A stretch of 48,473 bases of DNA from Verrucomicrobiota bacterium. Lineage in GTDB: Bacteria > Verrucomicrobiota > Verrucomicrobiia > Chthoniobacterales > Chthoniobacteraceae. The stretch covers positions 1 through 48,473 of the forward strand of contig VFJQ01000083.1 in assembly GCA_009885995.1 (NCBI GenBank), read 5' to 3'. The notes under the pieces are model-generated. The model made no database searches and was not told the origin of the DNA. It saw nothing but the letters and a program-made list of their open reading frames with translations. Each line of letters opens with the position of its first letter. Position 1 is the first letter of the stretch. Both the position numbers and the translations under genes were made by a program. This document shows positions 1 through 11,032 of the stretch, piece after piece.

Positions 1-1096
<1,096 letters not shown>

Positions 1097-1208
1097 CTAA
1101 AATGCGTTAAATGCAACTGCAACATGCAGGCATTTAATGGATGAGCCGAGCGGCGCCCGCATTTCAACGCTTGATGATGTGTAATGGCAAGCTAGACGCG
1201 CAAATTGC

Positions 1209-1282
1209 GGGCCTGTAGCTCAGTTGGTTAGAGCATGCGCTTGATAAGCGCAGGGTCACAGGTTCGAGTCCTGTCAGGCCCA
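1209..1282 (+). tRNA. tRNA-Ile (anticodon GAT)
   Basis: A full cloverleaf lies in the 16S-23S spacer. The acceptor stem pairs GGGCCTG (1209-1215) with CAGGCCC (1275-1281), the discriminator base is A at 1282, the T-arm contains GGTTCGAGTCC, and the anticodon stem-loop GCGC-TTGATAA-GCGC gives anticodon GAT. No CCA is encoded. A tRNA-Ile in this spacer is common in bacteria, but the usual partner tRNA-Ala(TGC) is absent from the remaining 130 bases before 23S. Confidence 0.97.
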
Positions 1283-1414
1283 AATAAGCGGGAATGCGCA
1301 AGCACACTAAACACTAGGGAAGACACAGCTTTTACGTTCATTGACAACTGCATATAAACAGAAATCGAAGCGAATCAGTCTTCGATCAAAACAAGTAGCA
1401 ATACATGCCGAAAT

Positions 1415-4225
<2,811 letters not shown>

Positions 4226-4315
4226 TTCGACATTAATATTTGTAAATAAGCTGTTATATGCAGTTGTCAGTGAATTGCCCTAGCTTTATAGAGCTAGTCT
4301 CGATCAAGATAGTTT

Positions 4316-4432
4316 TTCTGGTGACAAAACACAACGGAACCACGCGTTCCCATTCCGAACACGCCCGTGAAACGTTGTAGGGCCGATGATAGTTCAGCAT
4401 ATGGCTGCGCGAAAGTAGGCTGTTGCCAGTAT
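4316..4432 (+). rRNA. rrf: 5S ribosomal RNA
   Basis: This 5S rRNA begins near TTCTGGTGAC, contains the conserved core CGTTCCCATTCCGAACACG (4344-4362) and GCCGATGATAGT (4382-4393), and ends near TTGCCAG. It lies about 90 bases after 23S and closes the rRNA operon in the usual 16S-tRNA-23S-5S order. The exact termini are estimated from the closing helix. Confidence 0.93.
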
Positions 4433-4605
4433 TTTTGGTCCTTCCGCGAAGTGATGGCCAAACGCCAGAGAGACGGAGAGAAAATTCATGGAGGCTGTAG
4501 AGCTTGAGATGAAGGTGGCCTTCCCCCGGCTTTTGATCCACTCGCTATGAGAGTGTTTCGTTGGTTTCGGGTGTTTGGTTGTTGGTTTGGTGTTCGGGGG
4601 GAAGA

Positions 4606-4656
4606 GCGCAGCCCTGCGACTGCCTCCGCTACGCTCCGGCAGCCGCAGGGCTGCGC
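4606..4656. repeat. Large imperfect inverted repeat next to the IS remnant
   Basis: Two 19-base arms (4606-4624 and 4638-4656) are reverse complements with a single mismatch and are separated by a 13-base spacer that is itself CCG/CGG-rich. The GC-rich palindrome lies between the 5S gene and the truncated 3' end of the IS3-type transposase. It could be a REP-like dispersed element or an IS-associated hairpin. No T-run follows on either strand, so an intrinsic terminator is less likely. Confidence 0.6.
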
Positions 4657-4712
4657 TGCGCGAACTCCGCTGGGGTTTGGTAGTCGAGCGAAGAGTGCGG
4701 TTGGCGCGTGTT

Positions 4713-5666
4713 TTAGTCGCGCCGATAGTTTTTTCCGAGCACTTTGGCCTCGGTCAGTCCGCTGAAGAGCTCCCGGTTGAGGAACTCGTCCCGAAAGCGG
4801 CTGTTAAAACTTTCGCTGTAGGCGTTTTGCCAAGGGCTGCCCGGTTTGATGTAGAGCGTGCTGAAGCCGCGCCGCTCGATCCACTCCTGCACACTCAGGG
4901 CGATGAACTCCGGCCCGTTGTCGCTGCGGATGAACTGCGGCGGTCCGCCACGCTCGGTCCCGGCCGCGTCCAGGATGCGGATCACGTCCCTGGCTTCCAT
5001 CCGCCGTTCGACTTCCAGCGCCACCAGTTCCCGGCTGAACTCATCGCAAATCGGTAGCCATTTGAGCCGCCGCCCATCCTCGGTCTGCTCGAAGACGAAG
5101 TCGTAGCTCCACACGTGGTTGATCCGCTTGGCCCGCCGCATCTGCGTGCCGCTCTCGCTGCTCCCGAGACGCTGCCGCTTGCGCTGCCGACGCGGCACCT
5201 TGAGACCTTCCTGCCGCCAGAGCCGTTGCACCCGCTTGGCGTTGATCTCCATTCCGGCCCGCCGCAACAACGCCGTCGCCATGCGGTAGCCCGCTCGCGG
5301 ATGCGCTGCCGAGATGCGCCGCAACTCCGCGGCCAGCGCCGCGTCCTTGCTGCGCTTGCGCCCGCGGTAGCGCTGCGTGCTGCGCGGTTGCACGATCACC
5401 TCACAAGCCCGGCGCTGCGACACCTCGAGGACTCCCTTAAGGAACTCCTGGTCGCGATAGCGGTAGGCGGCGCGGGTCATGGCGCCGACCTTGTTGTTGA
5501 TGCCTTCGAGTTTGCCGCTGCTGATGCGGTGGTCGAACCAGTTGAGGATGCCCGTGGCGTGGGTGCGCCGGGTTTTGGCGCGGCCTTGCATCGCCACGAT
5601 GCGCGCAATCCAGCGCGCGCTAGATCCAGCGCTCCCACCGCTCGACCGGTGCCGCGCTCTGCGCAT
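4713..5666 (-). pseudogene. Chimeric transposase remnant: ISL3-type C-terminus fused in frame to IS3-type OrfB
   Basis: The 317-residue reading frame joins two unrelated transposases. Residues about 37-80 (TGILNWFDHRISSGKLEGIN, then NKV...AYRYRDQEFLK) match the end of ISL3-family DDE transposases. Residues about 81-310 match IS3-family OrfB, starting at the typical SQRRACEVI...PRSTQRY segment. The IS3 catalytic residues look intact (about D189 in WSYDF, D249 in RSDNGPEF, E285 in NAYSESFNSRFRDE). The usual C-terminal stretch ending in RPH-S-LGY-TP is missing: the frame leaves homology after EAKVL. The first ~20 residues are read through the junction with the neighbouring TolC fragment and are not transposase. 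No IS3 OrfA and no flanking terminal inverted repeats were found. This is most likely an immobile relic of an IS3 insertion into an ISL3 element. Confidence 0.82.
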
Positions 5667-5982
5667 TCGGATCGCGCGGCCCGGTCCGCATCAGTTCATG
5701 CGAGATCGGATCATCCTGCGGCATCGGCGGATGATCGGGGTCCGTCGCGTCGTTCAACCGTGAGTCCACCCCCGGATCGATCTCCCACTCGTCCGGCTTC
5801 TCGCCGAGGCGCTGCTCCTGGAGCTCGATCAAATTGTAAGCGTCGTGATCCGCCTGCTGCCGGTAAACACTGCGCGCGCAACCAGCCCCGCCGGCGAACA
5901 CCAGCAGGACCAAAAAACAAACAACGTAAGGGAGCGGCAACGGTCGGTAGCCTCGCATCGCCCATAAGACCCCAGAGGCCAT
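5620..5982 (-). pseudogene. N-terminal fragment of a TolC-family outer-membrane efflux lipoprotein
   Basis: The frame encodes 120 residues. A hydrophobic signal segment (PYVVCFLVLLVFAGGAGC) ends in a plausible lipobox cysteine. It is followed by CARSVYRQQADHDAYNLI and later DPDHPPMPQDDPISHELM. I recognise this combination from the N-terminus of TolC-like outer-membrane efflux proteins of planctomycetes and verrucomicrobia, which normally run to well over 400 residues. Here the homology ends near PNAQSAAP and the frame stops within a few codons, exactly where the ISL3-type transposase remnant begins. The gene therefore appears truncated by a mobile element. Translation may start at the second Met (5958), which gives a more usual signal peptide. 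The family call rests on remembered motifs, so it is moderate. Confidence 0.6.
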
Positions 5983-6071
5983 CCCACCTTAGCGGCCAAA
6001 CGCGGCACGACTCTTGGCCAAACCGCTACCCGGGGCTGGGGCAAACCCGTCGTCTGATCGACCTCCCGGCT

Positions 6072-6782
6072 TCAACTGATCAGCAGCAACCGCGGCGGCT
6101 GGCCGGGAGCGGTCTCGGGAGCGCGGTGGATGCACGCCGGGACGGGACTGCCGGGCCAGTCCACGGCGATGCGCCAGAGATTGCCCAAGCCGAACGAAAA
6201 AGGCCGCGCCTGCGGGACGGGGGCATAGTGGAGGTCGTAGCAGTTCTCACTCAGGTATTCGCGGAAGTCGGCGTCGTCTTCCCCTCCGAAGCACTTGAGC
6301 AGTCCCGCGCGGGTTTCGCGGAGGTCCACGCGCCGTTGCGCCTCGTCGTTGCGCAGCCCCTCGCTCGCCGGCCCGTGGTAAGTGCAAAGCCACGTATCCG
6401 CCTCCACCGGGGCGCTGTCGGTGTGGAAGGAGAAGACATCCGTGGGCACCGGCCCCGGTTCCTCGTCGCGCGGGTAGCCATGAATGCAGTTGAGGACCGG
6501 GTCGCGGTCGTGATCCCGGAGCAGTCGCTGATCTTCGAGAAGAATGTCGATGGCGGCCCTGCCCGCAGCGCTCACCGGGAGGGTAAGGAGTCGTGCGTCG
6601 TCGAGAGTGACGATCCCCTCGCTCACGCCGAGCTGTGCCACCACTTCGCCGAAATCACCCGCCAGCGTGCGCGGCCAGCAGAGCGCGTTGACGCCGCCTC
6701 CGAACGGAGTCGCGACCAGTTCATGGAAACTCTTCACCACCTTGATGCGAGCGTAGCCGGGAGGCAGGGTGAAAGGAGTCAT
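6072..6782 (-). CDS. Conserved hypothetical protein, DUF1826-like pattern
   Basis: The frame is 236 residues long with protein-like composition and no signal peptide or membrane segment, so a cytoplasmic location is expected. It contains a FHTDSAP segment, then TWLCTYHGPASEGL, then a stretch with NCYDLHY and PFSFGLGNLWRIA, and ends CIHRAPETAPGQPPRLLLIS. An H-x-D motif followed by a late H, with CTY-GP and HR-P...RLLL signatures, resembles the pattern in DUF1826 proteins and in cupin or 2-oxoglutarate-oxygenase-like folds. I cannot confirm that relationship. It stands alone, 90 bases after the TolC fragment on the same strand. The N-terminus (MTPFTLPPGYARIKVV) looks like a natural start. Confidence 0.75.
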   Translation of the reverse strand: MTPFTLPPGYARIKVVKSFHELVATPFGGGVNALCWPRTLAGDFGEVVAQLGVSEGIVTLDDARLLTLPVSAAGRAAIDILLEDQRLLRDHDRDPVLNCIHGYPRDEEPGPVPTDVFSFHTDSAPVEADTWLCTYHGPASEGLRNDEAQRRVDLRETRAGLLKCFGGEDDADFREYLSENCYDLHYAPVPQARPFSFGLGNLWRIAVDWPGSPVPACIHRAPETAPGQPPRLLLIS

Positions 6783-6952
6783 GGGCGGGGCAGCGCCGGT
6801 GAGTCGATGGCTACCATATTCGATCGCTCTGATTTATCCTTTGGGCGCGATTGGTTGCACAGTGAGATGCAGGCTGACCCTTTTCACGCAGCGAGATTCA
6901 AGGACCGCCCCCTCTGCCCAAAGGGGATGCAGCGTCTAGGGGTTAGGCGCAT

Positions 6953-7258
6953 TCATTGGGGACTTTCCGTTGCTGGCGCGGCGAATGCAAAAGTCCATGC
7001 CCGATGGTGAAAGAGACCGTCGTAATGGACTGTCCACTGCGGACCGGCCGAATCAATGCGTGCTCCGCAGCGCTGGAGATAATCGGTGAACTGCTCTCTC
7101 GAAAGGTTGGCGACGTTCTCATGTTGGTTGTCCCAAATGATGAAATTGATCTTGTTGATGCGGTAGCTCTGGGAGCGGGAAACCGGAATGGCGAGAAGGA
7201 GTAAGGCGACGCAAAGAGTGAGTGCGATAAGCAACCATTTTCGGGAAACGCGTCTCAT
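6953..7258 (-). CDS. Small membrane-anchored hypothetical protein
   Basis: The 101-residue frame starts MRRVSRKWLLIALTLCVALL, a classic positively charged plus hydrophobic signal anchor or signal peptide, and then has a polar domain of about 75 residues (KINFIIWDNQHENVANLSRE...). The polar part reads like a small periplasmic or extracytoplasmic domain with several aromatic residues (W42, W75, Y79). I do not recognise a family. It is followed at a distance by another small signal-anchored protein on the same strand (7375-7731), which suggests a region of short exported proteins. Confidence 0.5.
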   Translation of the reverse strand: MRRVSRKWLLIALTLCVALLLLAIPVSRSQSYRINKINFIIWDNQHENVANLSREQFTDYLQRCGARIDSAGPQWTVHYDGLFHHRAWTFAFAAPATESPQ

Positions 7259-7374
7259 ACGACCTCAAGCTCAGCGACGGCGGAGGCTGGCGCGATGGCT
7301 GCGCGGGCGAAGGTGGTGGGAAGCATGGGCTGTGACAGCCGGAGCAGTTCGCCTGCAGCGCTTAGGCGACGTTG

Positions 7375-7731
7375 TCATCGGAGTTTGTTTGAGACGGCAC
7401 TCTGCCAATCCCACGCTGCCGCAGTTGGGTCTTTAGATGAGACAAGTCCACCGAGAACGTCTCGGTTCACGGGACCGCGGTCCCAGTCCTTTTGGAGCAG
7501 GTAACCTTCGTCTGATGGGTAAAACTGGAGGATGTTGCTGTAAATGCGTGCCTTCAGATATTCGCGGAATTGCGGATTCAGGTCCGCCGAGGAATCAAGA
7601 TTAACGACGGCGATTTTGTTTTCGGCCAGCGCGGACTGGAAACTTGCAAAGCGGACACCCCAGAAAGCACCGCCGCAGAAACCTGCCGCTAGCAACAGAA
7701 GTGCTGCACCAAGATAGCGCAAACGATTCAT
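7375..7731 (-). CDS. Small signal-anchored hypothetical protein
   Basis: I chose the internal start at 7731 (MNRLRYLGAALLLLAAGFCGG), which gives 118 residues with a strong N-terminal hydrophobic segment. The upstream extension to 8028 is Arg/Pro-rich shadow translation. The body contains NKIAVVNLDSSADLNPQFREYLKARIYSNILQFYPSD and then a DWDRGPVNRDVLGGLVSSKDPTAAAWDWQ stretch. The segment before YPSD could be an amphipathic helix. No known family is recognised. A periplasmic or secreted role is plausible from the signal sequence alone. Confidence 0.5.
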   Translation of the reverse strand: MNRLRYLGAALLLLAAGFCGGAFWGVRFASFQSALAENKIAVVNLDSSADLNPQFREYLKARIYSNILQFYPSDEGYLLQKDWDRGPVNRDVLGGLVSSKDPTAAAWDWQSAVSNKLR

Positions 7732-7820
7732 CGGATTACGAGCGGTGAGTCGCCTGACATCTAGATTGAGCCGCCGACTTGCGGTCGATGCATCAGGGTT
7801 GAGTGCGGCATGAGGGCAGT

Positions 7821-8120
7821 TCAGCCGCGGCGATTTACGCTGACAAGGGGGAATGTCGCCGACGGGCGGCGGCAGATGATCGCGCGGACCACTTCCATCG
7901 TGGCGGCGTGGCGCAATTCGACGGCGAGCTTGAGCAGCAGATTGCGCACGTGGGTGGAGGCGGTGGCGGGGATGCGGGCGATCACCGGATCGGTCTTGCC
8001 TCGGAAGAGCCAGAGCAGCACCTCGCACTCGCGCGGTGTCGGCGCCGGGAAGGCCGAGATCAGCATCGTGACGGTGATTTCATCGGGCAATGGGGGAGTC
8101 CGTTCCCCCCTCGCTCCCAA
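7821..8120 (-). pseudogene. Remnant of a LuxR-type response regulator (HTH domain only)
   Basis: The frame contains PTPRECEVLLWLFRGKTDPV, followed by IARIPATASTHVRNLLLKLAVELRHAATMEVVRA. This aligns by eye with the LuxR/FixJ helix-turn-helix signature (LTPRE-EVL-W-A-GK-N-EIA--L--S--TV---L---K--V--R--A). Only the DNA-binding domain is present. The receiver or sensor part that should precede it is replaced by non-homologous sequence rich in short palindromes. Two substitutions are unusual: Pro inside the recognition region (ARIPATA), and the TVKKH-like segment reading THVRN. It is probably a decayed fragment. If expressed, the likeliest start is 8066 (MLISAFPAPTPRE), giving 81 residues. Confidence 0.55.
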
Positions 8121-8236
8121 CTTGGGAACGCGCCTGGGTGGGTAGCTTTGCTACCCGTGCCGCGGAGCCCCGCCGCTGCGAAGCCGAACTTCGCCCCTCA
8201 GTGCGGTCCCAAGTGCAACTTGGGACCGAGAAAATG
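8115..8236. repeat. Cluster of short perfect hairpins (dispersed palindromic repeat family)
   Basis: Within 120 non-coding bases there are three perfect palindromes: TCCCAA-C-TTGGGA (8115-8127), GGGTAGC-TTT-GCTACCC (8140-8156) and TCCCAAGT-GCA-ACTTGGGA (8207-8225). The last continues into ACCGAGAAAATGG. A close relative of it lies at 37794-37816. Such short hairpin families are probably dispersed in this genome. Whether they are mobile (REP/MITE-like) or structural cannot be told from one window. Confidence 0.65.
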
Positions 8237-8338
8237 GCACCCTTGAGTGACAGAGATAGCGCAGCGCCGCTCCAGAAGGCGCACAGGTGCTCGGTGCTGG
8301 CAAAAACGTCCGCCGACGAACCGGGTCGGAGTGAAGGG

Positions 8339-8580
8339 GTCGCCTCGATGACGGTCGTCGAGGTGGGTCGGGGTCTCGGAGTCGCCTCGGTGACGGACAA
8401 CGAGGCAGGTCGGAGACTCCGGGTCGGCTCGGTGACGGTCGTTGAGGCGGGGCGGAGTCTCGGAGTCGCCTCGATGACGGACAACGGGGCAAGTCGGTGC
8501 TCCGGGTCGGCTCGGTGACGGTCATTGAGGCAGGTCGGAGACTCGGAGCCGGCTCGATGACGGACAATGGATGAGGACCG
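8339..8580. repeat. 42-bp tandem repeat (minisatellite), about 5.7 units, alternating two subtypes
   Basis: Units start at 8339, 8381, 8423, 8465, 8506 and 8548 and follow the pattern GTCGCCTCGATGACGG plus about 26 further bases. Units 1, 3 and 5 carry GACGGTCGTTGAGG-like text; units 2, 4 and 6 carry GACGGACAACGAGG-like text. The array is therefore built from 84-bp dimers. Unit 4 is one base short (41), which breaks any reading frame and argues against protein coding. Unit 1 contains an almost perfect hairpin, CCTCGATGA-CGG-TCGTCGAGG. The whole stretch from the LuxR remnant (8121) to the DUF1501 stop (8700) appears to hold only such repeats and no gene. Confidence 0.85.
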
Positions 8581-8699
8581 ACACGCCAACCGGGCCTCTC
8601 GGTGGAGCAGTAATCGGCTCGTTCATGTTGAGGACGTAGCAGCGCCTCTAGGTTTGGGCGCAAACTTGCGGCCCACAGCGGCGCTAAGGGGCTGGCCGA

Positions 8700-10163
8700 T
8701 CAGCCCAGCAGCGGCTCGATCACATGCCCATGCACATCGGTGAGCCGGCGCTGGATGCCGTTTTGGTAAATGCTCAGCCGCTCGTGGTCGAGGCCGAGCA
8801 GGTGCAGGGCGGTGGCGTGGAGATCGTAGCAATAGGCCGGGTGCTCGGCGGCTTGGAAGCCCAACTCGTCGCTCGTGCCGTAGCTCACGCCGCCCTTGAT
8901 GCCGCCGCCCGCCATCCACGCAGTGAACGCGCCGGGATTGTGGTCGCGGCCTTTGCCGCCCTGGCTCGCGGGCTGGCGGCCGAATTCGCTCGTGCATATC
9001 ACCAGCGTCGAGTCGAGCAGGCCGCGCGACTTGAGATCGCTGAGCAAGCCGGAGGCGCCCGTGTCGAGGACCGCGCCCCAGTAGCCGTGATCGCGCACGA
9101 GATCCTCGTGGCTATCCCAGTTCGGCCGGATCTTCTTCGCCGTCGTGTTTTCCGCGCCGCAATAGATCTGCACGAAACGGACCCCGCGCTCGACGAGCCG
9201 GCGCGCGAGCAGGCACTGGCGGCCAAAGGGACCGATGTCCTCGTGATCGAGGCGGTAGAGTTGCTTCGTGGCCTCGGATTCGTCGCGGAGGTTCGTGGCG
9301 TCGGGGGCGCTGAGTTGCAGGCGCGCGGCGAGTTCGTAGGCGGCGATGCGGGCTTCGAGTTCGCTATTGCCCGCGCGGGCGGCGGCGTGCTCGCGGTTCA
9401 GCATCTGGAGGAAATCGCGGCTGGTCTGCTCGGTCTCGCCGCGCAGATGCGCGAAGCTTTTCGGCGGGAAAAGATCGGCGATCGGCGGCCGCTCGGCATC
9501 GGTCGAGAGGGTCGTGCCCTGATGGATGGCCGGCAGGAATCCGGCGCCCCAATTGATGACGCCGCCCGGCGGCAGCCCGCGTGGATCGGGCAGCACGACG
9601 AACGCGGGCAGCTCCTCGCTTTCACTCCCGAGCCCATAGGTGACCCACGCACCCATGCTCGGGAAGCCGGGCAGGATGAACCCGCTATTCGCCATGAACA
9701 TCGCCGGTCCGTGCAGCGCGGTCTTGCTCTGCATGGAGTGGATGAAAGCGATGTCGTCCACGCGCTGGGCGAGCTGCGGGAAGAGGTCGCTGATCCAGCG
9801 TCCGCACTGCCCGTGCTGGCGGAACGGCCAATAGCTGCCCTGGCAGTTGCCGGGCTTCGACGCAAAGAACTGGAGCTTCCCGTCGGGATCGAACGGCTGG
9901 CCCTGCCGCTTCGCGAGCTCGGGCTTGTGATCCCAAGTGTCCACATGGCTGAGGCCGCCGGGGCAGAAGATTTGGATGACGGCCCGGGCTTTCGCCGCGT
10001 GATGACCGCGCTTCGCGGCGAGCGGGTTGGCGGCTGCGCGCGCGTCGCTTTCCAGCAAGGAAGCGAACGCCACGCCGCCGAGGCCGCCACCGGCGTGCTG
10101 GAGAAATTCCCGTCGCCCCACGAGGCGGTGGCGGGCGTGGCCCGGGCAGGATGAGTTGGTCAT
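8700..10163 (-). CDS. DUF1501 domain protein (Tat-exported, alkaline-phosphatase/sulfatase-like fold)
   Basis: The 487-residue protein has an N-terminal twin-arginine motif (VGRREFLQHAGGGLGGVAFASLL), so Tat export is expected. DUF1501 hallmarks follow: IQIFCPGGLSHVDTWDHKP, IHSMQSKTALHGPAMFM, LPDPRGLPPGG, NWDSHEDLV, TSEFGRQP, GRDHNPGAFT and the C-terminal [16 protein letters not shown] plus DVHGHVIEPLL. DUF1501 proteins belong to the alkaline-phosphatase-like superfamily, their substrate is generally unknown, and they are nearly always encoded with PSD1/DUF1553 proteins, as here. The start at 10163 is chosen because its ATG overlaps the TGA of the upstream hydrolase by four bases (ATGA), indicating translational coupling. 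It is the last gene of the seven-gene operon and a paralogue of the protein at 16637-18100. Confidence 0.95.
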   Translation of the reverse strand: MTNSSCPGHARHRLVGRREFLQHAGGGLGGVAFASLLESDARAAANPLAAKRGHHAAKARAVIQIFCPGGLSHVDTWDHKPELAKRQGQPFDPDGKLQFFASKPGNCQGSYWPFRQHGQCGRWISDLFPQLAQRVDDIAFIHSMQSKTALHGPAMFMANSGFILPGFPSMGAWVTYGLGSESEELPAFVVLPDPRGLPPGGVINWGAGFLPAIHQGTTLSTDAERPPIADLFPPKSFAHLRGETEQTSRDFLQMLNREHAAARAGNSELEARIAAYELAARLQLSAPDATNLRDESEATKQLYRLDHEDIGPFGRQCLLARRLVERGVRFVQIYCGAENTTAKKIRPNWDSHEDLVRDHGYWGAVLDTGASGLLSDLKSRGLLDSTLVICTSEFGRQPASQGGKGRDHNPGAFTAWMAGGGIKGGVSYGTSDELGFQAAEHPAYCYDLHATALHLLGLDHERLSIYQNGIQRRLTDVHGHVIEPLLG

Positions 10164-11029
10164 TTGCAAAATCCCTGCGCGCGGAGCCAGAAGAGCAGGT
10201 CGCGCATCCACGGATGATTCGTTCCCATCAGCCCGGTGCCGTGGTCGCCGTGCTGGTAGAGATGGAGGTCAAGCGGCACGCCGCGCTCGTGCAGCGCAGT
10301 CGCGAAAAGCAGGCTGTGATCGACCGGCACCATCTTGTCTTCGTTCGTGTGCCAGACGAAGCACGGCGGCAGGCCCGCGCGGACTTGCAACTCGCTCGAA
10401 GTCTTGCGGACCAAGTCCTCGCTCGGCGAGGTGCCGATGAGATTCCGGCGCGATGTCTCGTGCGGCTTGGTCTTCATGCTGATGACCGGGTAGCAGAGGA
10501 TCGCCACGTCCGGGCGTGCGCTCACACGTGTGCCATCGCCCTCGACTTCGCCGTCCTCGGGATGCGTGAGTAACGTCGAGACGAGATGACCGCCCGCGGA
10601 GAAGCCCATCGCGCCGATACGATCCGGCGCGATCTTCCACTCCGCTGCGTGAGCACGCACATGGCGCATCGCCTGCACCGCGTCCTGCAACTGCGCCGGA
10701 TACCGGTAGCCCGCGCTGCCGAGTCGATAGCGCAACACGAAGATGGTGATCTCCTGCTCGTTCAGCCAGCGGGCGAACGGATCGCCCTGACCTTCGTAGA
10801 TGCCGCTGTAGCTTCCACCCGGGATGAGGATGATCGCCGCGCCGTTCGGCTTCGACGGGAGATGCGGCGTGAGCGTCGGGGCATCCTTCGCCGTCGCAGC
10901 CAGCGCGCCCGGAGCGCCCTGCGGCCAGAGCTTAATCGGCTCCTCAGCGGCTCGAAGCGCCGATGCGGCCAGCAACAGTGCGACCGCGAGAAACGTGACG
11001 AGTTTGCAAGCAAGCGTAGGCATGGTCAC
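10160..11029 (-). CDS. Exported alpha/beta hydrolase (esterase/acetylxylan-esterase type)
   Basis: The 289-residue protein has a signal peptide (LACKLVTFLAVALLLAASALRA) and an alpha/beta-hydrolase body. The oxyanion region reads ILIPGGSYSG (about residues 67-76), the nucleophile elbow is GFSAGGH with Ser144, and candidates for the triad acid and base are Asp231 in NEDKMVPVDH and His260/263 in QHGDHG. This arrangement is typical of the BD-FAE/acetylxylan-esterase group that removes acyl groups from carbohydrates. The annotated start is a GTG (11029), with an ATG two codons later at 11023. It begins 3 bases after the CxxCH dehydrogenase stop and overlaps the next gene by four bases. In this operon it probably deacylates the substrate; that is inference. 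Confidence 0.9.
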   Translation of the reverse strand: MTMPTLACKLVTFLAVALLLAASALRAAEEPIKLWPQGAPGALAATAKDAPTLTPHLPSKPNGAAIILIPGGSYSGIYEGQGDPFARWLNEQEITIFVLRYRLGSAGYRYPAQLQDAVQAMRHVRAHAAEWKIAPDRIGAMGFSAGGHLVSTLLTHPEDGEVEGDGTRVSARPDVAILCYPVISMKTKPHETSRRNLIGTSPSEDLVRKTSSELQVRAGLPPCFVWHTNEDKMVPVDHSLLFATALHERGVPLDLHLYQHGDHGTGLMGTNHPWMRDLLFWLRAQGFCK

Positions 11030-11032
11030 TCG

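Noticed and set aside
5115..7010. 631-codon plus-strand open frame across the IS and hypothetical-gene region
   Set aside because: Low-complexity Arg/Pro/Ala translation antisense to several better-supported minus-strand frames; a by-product of high GC.
8090..8518. Repeat-protein gene (14-residue repeats) from the tandem array
   Set aside because: Several frames on both strands give equally good repeats, one unit is 41 bp, and no start region or domain is visible; a non-coding repeat is more likely.
8339..8580. CRISPR array
   Set aside because: Units are contiguous 42-mers without unique spacers, and no cas gene is present.
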